Below, one piece after another: positions 23,301-37,919 of a DNA stretch of 52,423 bases. A model generated the notes under the pieces. That model saw only the letters and a program-made list of their open reading frames with translations. It was not told the origin of the DNA and did not search any database. The stretch comes from Ettlia oleoabundans (lineage: Eukaryota; Chlorophyta; Chlorophyceae; Chlamydomonadales). Made by a program: the position numbers and the translations under genes. Where the stretch lies: positions 2,381 to 54,803 of the forward strand of contig JAAMXP010002472.1 of the NCBI GenBank assembly GCA_019693395.1. The letters run 5' to 3'. Each line of letters starts with the position of its first letter. Within the stretch, counting starts at the first letter, position 1.

Positions 23301-24621
23301 CCCTGCCACAAACCTGGGATGGCGGCACACAACTGGCTGAGCCAATCGCGGACGTTGCTGTGGCGCTGACTTTGACAGCATGCGCAACAGTAAATGCGCA
23401 TGCTGCTTCGAACAGCGCAGGCGGGGCCCGGATGCTGGACTGCTGGCACCCAAGCCCATGGCTTGCTGGCATCAATGGTGCGGCACGGCAGTGAAGGAGC
23501 GGGAAGGGCAAACACAATCCACTGCCGCGCAGCCCAGCAGCAAACCAGACAAATGACTTGCTGCAGTAGTAGGTAGCAGCAGAGCTTGATAATGCCGACA
23601 ACAGCAGTAGCCATGTGTGTTGATTGACGTTCAAGACGGAAAGTGTGCGAGACATGGATGCATGGCGCACCTGTGGCAGGATCCGCCCGCCAGATCATCA
23701 TGGTGCGATCCATGGAGGCGGACAGCAGGCACGCGGGCTGCAGCGGCGCCCCAGCTTTTCTTCCGCCATCCCCTCCACCACTGCTGCTGTTACTTGACTG
23801 GCCTGCCAATGGTAGCCATGCCACCGAGTGCACCCAGTCCTCATGACCAATCAGCAGAGCTTCAAGCGTGGCGGCATAAGCGTGCTGCCCAGCGCGAATG
23901 AGCGGCTTGGGAGCGTAGCGGGTCAGCGACTGCGCCAGGCAGGAGAGGTCAAGGCTGCCAGACCCGCTGCCGCCGATGCTGCTGTTGGCATCTGCCTGCT
24001 GCTGCTGCTGCTGCTGGTCATGATCCTGCTGCAACGTGATGGCCCACACTCGCACGTTCTTGTCCTGAGATGCGCTGGCCAGCAGCAGCTTCCCATCTGC
24101 AGGGCCAGGAGGCGGGAAGGCAGTACAGCGGCAAAATCTACATCAGAAAACGTGCCTCATGCCTGGTGTAGCGCTGCATCAATTGAGCGGGCCTGCTTCC
24201 CGCAAACACTGGGCCACACCGCCTCTGTGCCGCAACACATGCAAGTGTTGGGGAATGACAATGTGGAGCGGCGCAGCACACCACACAATGATGCGTTATG
24301 CAGAGCATGGCACACGCAGCGCACGACACGAGGCACACGAGCACGGCATGCACAGCAGGCGGGCTCACCCTGCGGCTGCGCAAAGTCCAGCCCCCTGACC
24401 CAGTCCTGGTGACCCGTCAGCTTGCACACAGCCTCAAACCGGCCTCCCGGGGGACAACAGTAGAGCCTGACTGCCGCATCAACGCCACCAAGGGCAAGCA
24501 GCAGCCAGTCGGGGTGGGCGGGCAAGTGCGCCAAGGCAGCGCAGTTCTGCAGCTGGTGGCCCAGTGGGATCCGCTGGCTTAGGCGCCATGATGCCTGACC
24601 CAGCCTAACTTCCGGGTCAAC

Positions 24622-24656
<35 letters not shown>

Positions 24657-25303
24657 ACTCCCACACCAGGACCTCGCCGTCTCCCGCAGTGCTAACAAGC
24701 AGCAGCCTGTCATCGGCCCGGGCATGGACAGTCAGGGAGGTGACGGGCGCTGAGTGGCCAGCCAAAACGGCAGCCAAACGCCACGGCTGGTCGGGCGTGT
24801 GGGGTGTCCACAGCCAGATGCGCACACTGCAGTCGCCAGACCCGGAAGCTATTGCTGCTATTGTGGCTGCTGATGCCGGTGCTCCATTGCCCGCTGTGGA
24901 GGCAGGCGGCCCACAGCTGGCGGCAGTTGGCAGCCAGCGCACGCAGGTCACAATGTCGGTGTGGCCCAGCAACATGCCCAGAACTCGAGCCTCCTGCAGC
25001 ACAGTAAGGCACAGTATTGGAAGCGGCGATTGCATTGCATCAGGCACCGTGGCAGTGCTGGACAACAAGCGCGATGGTTACAAAGGACAAGCGGCAGCAC
25101 CGGCAGCAGGGTGCCCTAATGCCCCTGCTGCGGCTCCCCGACGCGTCAGGTCATATTTTGTAATGCCTCACCTCCGGTTCGTAAACTACGACGGCGTGAT
25201 GAGCTGCGCAGGCCAGCATGCCGGCATCCCCCCAGTGCAGCGCATGCACCACCCGGTTGCACCCTACTCCCACATGTTCCAAACGAACGTTCGCTGTATT
25301 CAT
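20378..25303 (-). CDS. ELP2: Elongator complex subunit 2, WD40 protein, 979 aa, 8 exons
   Basis: ELP2 is the double-WD40-propeller scaffold of Elongator, which modifies wobble uridines in tRNA. Exons (minus): 25303-25172, 24993-24369, 24096-23671, 23009-22821, 22640-21933, 21739-21617, 21366-21112, 20859-20378. The N-terminus (VGVGCNRVVHALHWGDAG) matches the family start. WD repeats follow, for example GMLLGHTDIVTCVRWLP, LTGHQDWVRGLDFAQP, LLIGHEDWVHSVAW with LLSASMDRTMMIWR, HGFTGALHIWRR, VVDACWAADGACLLTVSTDQ, TQLAFSPDGRFLASASRDRT and LATASRDGKVKVW. The end is LASCSEDHSLRVFSVAL. Known homologues are nearer 800-850 residues; the excess comes from inserts, including poly-Gln (~24000), an 11-residue poly-Ser from a CTG tract, and Gly/Ala loops. 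All six introns after the first lie in phase 1. Every exon join is in frame, so the call is firm. Confidence 0.93.
23015..23087. repeat. CAGG/CGGG tetranucleotide repeat in an ELP2 intron
   Basis: About 18 units of GGCA with occasional GGCG occupy 73 bp. On the transcribed (minus) strand this is a CCTG/CCCG repeat that directly precedes the acceptor CCCACAG of the fourth ELP2 exon, so it serves as the polypyrimidine tract. Confidence 0.9.
24623..24656. repeat. (CTG)11 tract coding for poly-Ser in ELP2
   Basis: Eleven CTG units on the plus strand are read on the minus strand as AGC codons, giving eleven serines after VLVWEC. It is a pure trinucleotide microsatellite inside a coding exon, between two WD blades. 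Confidence 0.9.
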
Positions 25304-25855
25304 CGATGCAATGGATGATGCAAACTGATATCACGGCAGGCAAAGTCGTGACTAGTCGACAGAGCACATAGGCTGGCTTGCACACAAGGCGCCAGGCTTC
25401 CGTGGTATAACCACAGTCGCGCTAAGGTGCACACACGCTAGAACAAGTTTAGGCCAGCGTGGCAGGGATGATGGGTCGAGCTGTGTGCACTGTGGGAGCC
25501 CTATGCACAAGGGGAGCCCTATGATTCAATGGGTTCAAAGGGAGCCCTATACGCAAGATCGGTCACACGAACGTTTCCTGGTGGCATTTTATCCGTTTAT
25601 TGGCTTTCACATCAAATGAACCGCGAAATTTGCCCAAGGGACACGCGGCAGGATCGGAACCAATGCCACAGGCTCGCGTATTTCCCGCCAGCAGGGATTT
25701 GTCCCACGTGGCACTGGAAAGGCAAAATCAGCGGAGAAACAGCATGCATGCAGCATATTGCGCTTCCTGTTTATATTGAGGCTAGCTGCCGTTCGTCGCT
25801 CAGCTCTCCAAACAGCCTGGGCGAGGGCTATCCCAGACAGCAGTGCGGGGCCACG
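25304..25855. promoter_or_regulatory. shared 5' region of ELP2 and the RRM gene, with three GGGAGCCCTAT sites
   Basis: The start codons at 25303 (minus) and 25856 (plus) diverge across 552 bp. Three exact copies of GGGAGCCCTAT lie at 25494-25504, 25512-25522 and 25540-25550, all in the same orientation. They could bind a regulator of either gene. No TATA box is clear. Confidence 0.55.
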
Positions 25856-27841
25856 ATGGCTTTCGCAGGCTTCCCTGGGGAAGGCGCGACTGACCACCCT
25901 TACGCCCACTTCTACACACAACCGCCCTACGGCTATTTTGCGCCGCCGCCGCAGGCTGCCCCATTGCCGCAGCCTCTGCAGCCTGCCACAGGTAGATGGA
26001 AACCTATGCGGCCGTTTGACAGCTGTATACCGCAGCGACACCGCGTTTGGCCCCGCAGTTGCTGGGTGTAAGTGGCACCCGGCACCGCCTTTTAGCGGGG
26101 CAGGCAATAATGGGTCGGCCTGGGCCCGTTTTAGGTGCTCAAAGCCTTGGCTCCCCACCATATGCAGACGAAGTAAGGACAGTGTTCATCAGCGGTTTCC
26201 CAGAGGACGTGAAGGAGCGGGAGCTCAACAACATGCTGCGCTTCCTTCCTGGCTACGAGGTGCGAAGCGCATAAGCTGGAATGTGCTGCTTCCTGGGGCC
26301 CCTCCAATGCTGCACAACGTCCATTGACACATAGCTACGTCCCTTGGTGGGCAGTTATCTTTGCCTTGGACGGCTGCGTGCGCCGAGGTTGCTAGGTCCA
26401 GCAGCCCGATGGCCTGATGCTTTGCCTACCCGCTTGCTGCTGCAGGCTTCACAAATGCATTTCCGCAACGGCCAGGCACAGGGCTTTGCCCTCTTCTCCA
26501 CCGGCAGTCTGGCGCGAGCTGCCGTGGATGCCATTCAGAATTTGGTGTTTGACAATGACTGCGTGCTACGAGCCGAGATGGCGCACAAAAACATGTGAGC
26601 CCTCTGCTGCAGCCTGGGTCCCAATGACGCCGCCTGCTTGCATGCTGATGCATTCTGGTGCAGCCTGCTCCTGCTTCCCAGTTGGTGACACGCCCTGCTC
26701 TCGGTGCATTACGGCTGCCGCCGCCATGCTGCCATTCGGCGTTTCTCCTATGGCGAGGCATTATTCCGGCGGCCTTGGTTTCTGTGCTGGACATGCTGGT
26801 AGCATCCCTGGGTACCACTTTGCGTGGCCCCCGCAGGTACTTGAAAGACGACCCTGCAGCAGCTCCCAAGCGCAGCCGACCCAGCAACTACGAGGGCAGC
26901 AGCTATGGTGTGTTCCCACCAGCAGCGGCACAGCCCGCAGCCTTTGCACACACTGGCTTTGGTGCGCTGGGAGCGGCACCCGCAGCGGTGGTGCAGGTAG
27001 CGCCCATGCAGCCGCGCGGCTATGCTCCCATTTCAAACACCAAGGACAACCCTCCGTGCAACACGCTGTTCATTGGAAACCTGGGGGACAGCGTCAGTGA
27101 ACCAGAGCTGCGGAGCCTGTTCAGGTATGTAGGCTGGCGCGCAATAAAACACAAACACATTGCGCATCCCTGCGGCGGCGGACGCATTGCGCCGGGAACA
27201 GCAGAACAGCGTGCGTGGATCGGGGAGTCAGCCTCCCTGGCAGCGGCTTTCAGCCTTGGTGACAGCAGCCTTATCTGCAATCAGTGGGCTACCACCATTG
27301 ACCAACCTGACGTGGTATCGTGTATTCCTGTGTTCCGCCCGCCTGCCTGCCTCTCCGCCTGCAGCCACCAGCCTGGGTTCCAGCAGCTGAAGCTGGTGCG
27401 CACCCCCAAGGGCATGTCGTGCTTTATTGAGTTCTCAGACATACCCACCGCCATGGCTGTGCATGACGCACAGCAGGGTGCCATACTCTCCTCCTCAGAC
27501 CGGGGCGGCATCCGCATTCAGTACAGCAAGAACCCCTTTGGGCGGAAGCGTGATGCGGCAGGCGCGTTTGTGGAGGCCCCGGCATCCGCCATGGCGGCAG
27601 CTGCAGCAGCTGCTGGCGGCGGGGCGCAGCATGATGCTGGTGAGCCAAGTTATTGGGTGCCCAGCAAGGGCGACGTGCATCAATCAGTCCCTTTCAATCC
27701 AATTTTTCAAGCCCAGCAAGTGGTAGGTTGCCAGCAGCACGTGCTGTCTGATTCACTCGCTACCTGCCATCCTACATTGTTTGCTATGCAGGCGGCAACG
27801 CACAGCCAGCAGCAGCGCTAGCGGCTACAACAGGGAGCTAG
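25856..27841 (+). CDS. RNA-binding protein with two RRMs (RBPMS/Scw1-like), 340 aa, 6 exons
   Basis: Exons: 25856-25991, 26135-26259, 26446-26594, 26837-27124, 27365-27639, 27792-27841 (341 codons, TAG). The N-terminus is a Pro/Tyr/Gln-rich low-complexity segment (FYTQPPYGYFAPPPQAAPLP). RRM1 runs from RTVFISGFPEDVKERELNNM to VLRAEMAHKNM, with RNP2 VFISGF and RNP1 NGQAQGFALF. RRM2 starts at CNTLFIGNLGDSVSEPELRS and ends with the very conserved GGIRIQYSKNPFGRK, with RNP1-like GMSCFIEF. The NPPCNTLFIGNLG lead and the SSSDRGGIRIQYSKNPFG end are typical of the fungal Scw1/Whi3 and plant homologues, which bind mRNA and influence its fate. A poly-Ala stretch precedes the short last exon. The mRNA targets cannot be inferred. 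Confidence 0.88.
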
Positions 27842-28288
27842 CTGTCCCTTCCCGTGCTGGTCCTCAAAGTGAGCTTGAATGCATGGGTTTCGTGTTTGGT
27901 GCGGCGTCTGCATCACAATGGTTGATTTCACTGCATGCGCCAGTCGTTGTTGCTTTGAAAAACTCACGCTCTGTTTGCTTTTGCTGAGCCTGTGGTGTCC
28001 ATGCCACCTGCAGGCGCGACCTCATGCATTCATCACTTGCACGAATGTGGCCTGCACCTTTGCTGCCCAAGCAGAGCCTGCGGAGCACTTGCATATCCAG
28101 CAAAGCATTACAGGCTTGAGCTACTCGATGTTTGCGGTTGTTTGGAGGTGAAGGGCCATTGCCACTTCGTAGCTTGCCTCTTATTCCCTCGGCTTGAACC
28201 CCTAATCCTCGCTGGAAAACAATTTACGCCGCCTTTCTTACTGACCGTGACTTGACACAATTGACGACCCTCAGCCCCACAATGTCTA

Positions 28289-28293
28289 TGTAA
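28289..28293 (+). terminator. putative UGUAA polyadenylation signal of the RRM gene
   Basis: TGTAA lies ~450 nt past the TAG stop within an AT-rich 3' UTR-like stretch. Confidence 0.4.
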
Positions 28294-28408
28294 CAAACTA
28301 CTCACAGAACAACAGCCTGGTCTGTTACGTCGTGATCAATCCCAACAACAAGGCTTGGTCACTTGTCGCAGCTGCTCTAGCCAATTCAACTGTGCCTAGA
28401 CGGCTGCT

Positions 28409-28413
28409 TTACA
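28409..28413 (-). terminator. putative UGUAA polyadenylation signal of INO1
   Basis: TTACA on the plus strand gives TGTAA on the minus strand, ~590 nt beyond the INO1 stop. The distance is long, so confidence is low. Confidence 0.3.
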
Positions 28414-29000
28414 GCACAAGATGTGTGGTTGGTTTTAGTATAATGTTCTTTTGTGCGTCATGGTGAGGATACGGGTTCTGAGATATGCGCGTGTGCTAGA
28501 CATGGGGGAGCATGGATGTGAAAAAGCTGTACCAATTGGAAAATCAAATTGCGCACCCTTGTGTGCTGTGCACCTCGGAATCGGAGGCAGAGTGTGGTGG
28601 GGCAGATAGCAGGGACGGAAACAACAAGTTTGAGGCAACTCAACCTGCAAGTACTGGCGCACAGATCAGATGAGGCGAGCACCAGGCACTAATACCCTTC
28701 AGTGATGCGCCCTGTGGGGCTCGCACAGGTAGAAAGCAACAACAAGCGAGCAACTAGATGGGAAGAGAATGTGTCACTTTGTGTACTGGCAGCTGCCTCA
28801 CATTGGTGGTGTATGCTGCTCCATCTTTGTGAACGGAAACCACGACGCGGTGCCCACGCAGGAACTGGCAGGTGCAGCGGGGTGGCTGATGCCCATGGCA
28901 ATGTGGGAGGCAGGTGCGGGCCTTAGGTGACCTCCTGCTCAGCTCCTGGCGGGCAACAGATTTACGCGATGTGACATGATAACGCTGATATGAGTTCCTC

Positions 29001-32810
<3,810 letters not shown>

Positions 32811-33220
32811 TGCTCTAAATTTGCACTAACACCAGGGGTGGCGCACGCCGTTTAGAAGCGAAACGGGTCACGAGGAGAATAGCTTGAGAAGAGCCAGTCT
32901 CGCCTTCCAGAGGCCAGGAAGAAGGTACGCCTTGTGCGCCATGTACTTGTGCATGTGCAGCCTGCCGGCGTCCCATTTTTCAGCGCCACGATCAGCCCGC
33001 TGCGCATTTTGGCGTTAAGTCCTGCTAGGAGACTGGTTGCACCCGCTGTGTCGTGCCGCCCAGACTGGCTGCGTGTTCCAGTGTTTACATCAACGCGGCA
33101 TCGAACAGCACGAAAGCTAGAAGCACAGTATAACACGCCATAGGCCGCATCGCAGCGTGTCATCACCACAATCGCATCACACTCTGCAGCCGCTTGCTCT
33201 TGGCTCTCTAGCGCCGGGAC
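32811..33220. promoter_or_regulatory. shared 5' region of INO1 and the CCHC/WW gene (410 bp)
   Basis: The two starts diverge across 410 bp. I see no TATA box or known inositol-response element. The centre is GC-rich with no obvious repeat. Confidence 0.5.
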
Positions 33221-34337
33221 ATGGAACTGCATCACAAGCTGCGGCGTGACCCCAGCTGGCACCCTAACGCGTGCAACATATGCGGCCAGGTGCGCGACGA
33301 CAGCGGTTTACGACTTGCTGCACTGTTGGGCTGCAATGCCCTTGCTGGCCCCCACTTCAAGCAGTCCACACATCCGCATCACTGCTGTGCCCAAAAGCCT
33401 GCTGCCCTGCTCAGCATGCACGCCATCATCTACAGCTATGTCACCGTTCGTGCCCGCTGTACCTGCCAACTCCCTGCCCTCTCATCCTAACTTGCTGCAG
33501 CTGGGTCACCAAGCTGCACAATGCACTGTTGGCACTGTGAACTGGCGCGCCATGTATGGCGAGAGCGCCTTCACTATGCAGCGTGCTGTGTTTCAGTCGG
33601 ATCTCGAGGCAGCCCGCAGGGCGAGCGGCAGGAGCGTTGACTTTACGGAGCTGGAGAAGAAAGCAAAGGAGTATGCGAAGGTGGGGGCACGGGACAAAGC
33701 CTGCGACACTTCACCTTGCCAGTAGGTTGAACGTCTTGGTATGGTTGAGCATTGAGGGTTGGCTGTTGCCTCTTGTGTGCCTGCTGCAGATGCGTTTGGA
33801 AAGTGGTGGTCCGCCCCCACAGCAAGCCCCTCCCCAGGGATCGCATCGCAAGCACCAGCTACACCCTTTCCAGCAGCAGCACCCATTCCAGCAACCGGCG
33901 CGTCCTACAGGTGCACCAGGTGCCGTACCTGCAGCAGGTGGCACGCCAGGAGCAGTGCCAGCGGCAGCAGCGGCGCCACCAGCTGACGGGCCAGCAAAGG
34001 AAGAGGCCGAGAGGAAAAAGGCAGCTGAGCAGGGGCTGCCCGAGGGCTGGGGTGTGGCCTTTGATGCACAGAAGCGGCCCTACTACTGGCACAAGGTGGG
34101 TACGCAGGCCAGCATGTGGCCAGGCATGCAGCTGAGGCCTGTATAGGTCCCTGGGTGGGCCTGGTGAACGGGGCGGTTAGCCATGGCAGACTGCTCTTGT
34201 ACTCCTTTGTAACCCTCTCACCATCATGCGCTGTCCCACAATACGCCCCCTCACAACTGCCCCCGCGCCCTGCACCCTTGCAGACGTCGAAGAAGGTGCA
34301 GTGGGACAAGCCTACGGCAGACACGCCCATCAACTAA
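33221..34337 (+). CDS. CCHC zinc-knuckle and WW-domain protein, 202 aa, 4 exons
   Basis: Exons: 33221-33289, 33501-33680, 33790-34095, 34284-34337 (203 codons, TAA). A zinc knuckle CNICGQLGHQAAQC (C18, C21, H26, C31; CX2CX4HX4C) is split across the first intron and is followed by VGTVNWRAMYG. Next come a charged helix (FTELEKKAKEYAK), a Gln/Pro and Ala-rich linker, an EEAERKKAAEQ helix, and a C-terminal WW domain from LPEGWGVAF to VQWDKP (W169, W192, P195), split by the last intron. Zinc knuckles bind single-stranded RNA and WW domains bind proline-rich partners. The pair suggests pre-mRNA processing, though no specific factor is identified. The protein ends 7 residues after the WW domain. 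Confidence 0.82.
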
Positions 34338-34774
34338 GCTGGCTGTGGAACTGTGATTGCCTGGTCAGCCCCAGCACTGATGCCTGTCGCCGCAGCCACC
34401 CTTTGGCCAAGGGACTCACAGAGCAACCTCTTCTTCTCTGCAGCTAGCTTGTCTTGCTTAAATTCCTGCCCCCCTCTTCCCTCTCCGTCTCCGGACCAGC
34501 CACATCCTGACAGTTGGCAGTTCCATTGAAGGTCTCTCTTGCCAAACCCTCTCGCCTAACTGGAGCATTGCATTTGACAGGAACTGCTGTTTTGTAACAG
34601 ACCACTCAGGTTCCAGACAGATAAGAAAACCGGCGTTGTCAGGAGGGGGATGTCAGCAGGGCACTCGCTGGCTGTTGCGTGCTGATGGATGCCGTCTACG
34701 GGCGAATGATGCTCCCCCGGGCAGCCTGTACCAGGGAACGAAGACAGCCAGCTGCGTGCTATGCGGGCCCCTTA
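34338..34774. other. intergenic region between convergent CCHC/WW and CDC73 genes
   Basis: The stretch of 437 bp holds both 3' UTRs. TGTAA at 34593-34597 serves the plus-strand gene. No TGTAA is clear for CDC73 on the minus strand. Confidence 0.5.
34593..34597 (+). terminator. putative UGUAA polyadenylation signal of the CCHC/WW gene
   Basis: TGTAA lies 255 nt after the TAA stop on the same strand, inside a pyrimidine-rich 3' UTR. Confidence 0.5.
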
Positions 34775-37700
34775 TCAGTACGCCAAGTGAGAGCTGCGCG
34801 CCTGCAGGTGTGCATCTAGCAGCCTCCAAAACTCCTGCGCTACCGTGGCATCTCTATGGCGCGATTGGCGGTTCACCCCCAGTAACTTCACGTTCCAGCT
34901 CTTCACAGTGGCATCCACCTGCTCGTCTGTGTAATGCACAAACACGCCCAGCACCTTGGAAAAGGTCTCGACCAGGTCGCCGCTAGCAGCGCCCTGTGCA
35001 GGAAGCAGGAGGCAAATGTGGGTGAGGGGTGTGTGCATGTGCGTGTGTTTCCTTTTTGGGTGGGTGGGGTGGGGGGCTGGCTTTATCCGCAGGCAGTTCA
35101 AGAAATACAAAGGCAGTCACAAGGTGGGCAAGTCGGCGTGTGGGTAGTGCCAATTGGTGCTGGCTAGCAGCCAGTATCAACCTGTTGTAGGTAGTGCGCT
35201 GGTAGGCACACAGCAATGCATGGTTGGCAGGCTGCCCACCTTGAAGGGCCACTTCTTGAACTGCCAGGCCTTGCCCAGGCAGATGACCGCCACTACGCGA
35301 TCCCAGTCCTGTTTGTGCGTCGGTTCTTTGTCTACAGGCGGGGCAGCCAAGAAGGCACAAAAAGCAGGGTGGAGCAGAAGGAGAGGGAGCCTCTGATATT
35401 GAAACAAATGGACAAAATGCAAGATATTGCAAACTGCACACCGTAACAGGGCGAGAGCAGTTATGAGCATCACATGTCATCACCCTAAGTAAAAGTCCCT
35501 GGCTAGCCCCTGGCTACCTATCATGACATGTGACTCATCTAAGGCTCGTGTGACACCCACCTGTGACATAGTACTTAACAGGTGCCTTGCGGCCTACAGT
35601 GCGCTGTATTGCGGCACGCTCCACCTTCTTCACACCATCCTCTGTCTTGGCCATCTCAGCCTGCAAGAGCCCAGCCCACCCACGCCAACAGCGCCAGTGA
35701 CGAGATATGCAGCACACAATTGAGCAGTTGTCAGGCTGAGCTGGCCCACTACAGGCATGGGGTTGTGCAGTATAAGGCCTAGGCTGCCATACGCCACCTC
35801 TACGACCATCGTCACAAGATGCCCTGGACATGAACACTACAGCTCAACCAGCCAGCAGATGGCAACTAGCAGGCGCTTGCCAGCCCCACCTTTGCCTCAT
35901 CAGTGGTGCAGAAGCGGCCCTCTTCCAAGAAGGGCCTCACATTGTACATATTCAGCATGGCAGTCATGCCTGGCGGGACCATAATCACAGGGGTGCCATG
36001 CCGTTGCAGCTGCCGCTGCTTCTGATGTGCGGGTGGCGCCGCATGCCGCTGCTGCGCCCCTCTGCTGCTGCTGCCACCGCTACTGCCATGCCGCTGCGGT
36101 TGTTGCTGCGAAGGGGGCCTCGACGGCGGTGGTGCGGAAGGTGGCGGTGGCGGCGCCGCGCCCTGCTGCGTTGCGCCAGTTGAGCTGCCTGTGGCCGCAA
36201 CTGCGGTTGCAGGCTTGAAGCCCACCTGAATACCCAGCTCTGCTGCACCCATCTGCTTCAGGGTGGCATCCTGCTGCGTCTGCCGCTCGTAGCGCCCTGA
36301 TGGCCGCACTGGGATGACGGGCTGCAGGATTGAAAGACGGGGTGCCAAGTTGCCAAAGGACCCGCTGGCAGGCTGTCAGGCAGCCAGAGGCTGAGCATGC
36401 GGTTGGCTGTGAGTAGTGTAGCGCATCGCCACACTGCACTGGCTATTCGAAATGCAACCCTCAACCACTCCTGCTTTCTGCCACCCAACACCAGCCAATG
36501 CCCCGTTTTCACCTTGGCCGCCGGCTGCGAGCGTTGCGCTGTACGGCTCCTTTCCTCCTGCTGCTGCTGCTCCTTTTGCGCTTGGCTCAGGATGGTGAGT
36601 ACCTTCCGGAAGTTTCGTCCTGGCACCATCAGCATGCTGTTGCGATCACGCAGCTGCGGAGCGAGAGGCGCAGGCAAGAAGGCAAGTGATCAAGCCACAA
36701 GCGCAGAAAGGGAACCATGCAACGGAAGGCTCCATCATGCCTTTTGTATGGCTGATGCCGCCACTACAGGCAATGTGCGCTTGATATGGCACAGTGGTTT
36801 GCGGCCCATGAGACCAGCAATACCCATCCCTACAGAACCCACCTGCAACTCGTTTTCTCGAATCTTGCGCAAGGCAGCCTCTTCGGGCGTTTCCTCCTTC
36901 TCCTCCTCCTCCTCCGCTGTAGCAGCCCCCTCACCTGCCTGGCCGCCTGCCTCTAGCCGCGCTCGTTTAGCAGGCTGCCCAACCTGCAGTACATGTGCAC
37001 CCATTCAAAGCACTAGTAGGTGAGCTCAGAGCAATCGCTGTGATGTCTGGGCATGCTTTGAGCTGATCCATCTAACTGACGACACTCTTGTCCCACCACA
37101 GATGTGCTGCTTACAAGCTGTCTATTATGTCCGGCAGCTGCACCGCACCTCAAATTCGGGGAGCGCCAATTGAATAAATTCTGAACGATCCGACTTTCCT
37201 GTCAGGTATTTTTGAAGGTCCTGCAAGCGCCCAGGCAGTGCAGGTCAGAAAAGGAAGGCGTGCATCCGACGATGTACAATAAGCAGATTGAAGCCAGCCC
37301 GCATCCCCAGCCAGAGCTGGTCTGCCACGCTGGGTGAGCAGCCCTTGTGGTCGGCCACCCAACAGTTCACGGTGCAGAAGCATGCTCAAAGGCATTGCTA
37401 GCAAGCATCTGGTGTTGACCGAAAAGACTCGAAACGTCAACCCCCGTGTGCAGCGCACGTACCGAACGGTCGAGGAAGGTGACCTGCTTTCCAATCTCCT
37501 TGCCCGCCTTCTTGAAGTAATCAGTGAATTTTTCATTGATGTGCTTGGCGAAGAATAACAGCGCCTCAAGGTCATAAATCTTTCCTTTGCCCTGCGCATG
37601 CAGTTAGGCTAGCAGCAGAATGGGTTAGGCCCCAACACCGGCCGAGCCCGCTAGCGCTAGGGGCGGCAGAAAGCTTTGACAGCGGCAGCCTCCTCTCCTT

Positions 37701-37919
37701 GCTGGCGCAGCGTGCAAGGGTCAACCTTCGCCACATGCCTGCTGTTTCCGTAAAGGGAGACACGGGGAGTTGCCACACCTGCTGCGACTTGTAGCCCGTC
37801 GGCACATTTTTGCTAAACGAGAACTTGCCCCCAAAATCCACGCGTTCTCCCGCAAGGACAACTTCATCAATCCTTCCGGTGCTGACATACTCCCGCAGAA
37901 GCGACAACGGGTCGGCCAT
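34775..37919 (-). CDS. CDC73: CDC73/parafibromin, Paf1 complex subunit, 488 aa, 9 exons
   Basis: CDC73 belongs to the Paf1 complex, which travels with RNA polymerase II and supports histone modification and 3' end formation. Exons (minus): 37919-37779, 37591-37463, 37220-37149, 36983-36843, 36653-36513, 36321-35890, 35660-35561, 35331-35240, 34993-34775 (489 codons, TGA). The N-terminal domain starts MADPLSLLREYVSTG and includes VDFGGKFSFSKNVPTGYKS, KIYDLEALLFFAKHINEKFT and VTFLDRSDLQKYLTG. A charged middle (RARLEAGG, an EEEEEKEE run) leads to LRDRNSMLMVPGRNFRKVL, a conserved block. A Pro/Gln/His-rich insert precedes the C-terminal Ras-like domain (residues ~317-488): TPVIMVPPGMTAMLNMYNV, DWDRVVAVICLGKAWQFKKW, then VKSWNVKLLGVNRQSRHRD. 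All expected blocks are present. The gene is head-to-head with the OPR-like gene. Confidence 0.94.

Larger units (their letters stand above)
27842..29000. other. intergenic region between convergent RRM and INO1 genes
   Basis: The 1159 bp are AT-richer than the genes and carry the two 3' UTRs. TGTAA occurs at 28289-28293 (plus), and TTACA at 28409-28413 (TGTAA on minus). Small open frames near 28435-28900 show no domain, and I call no gene. Confidence 0.5.
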
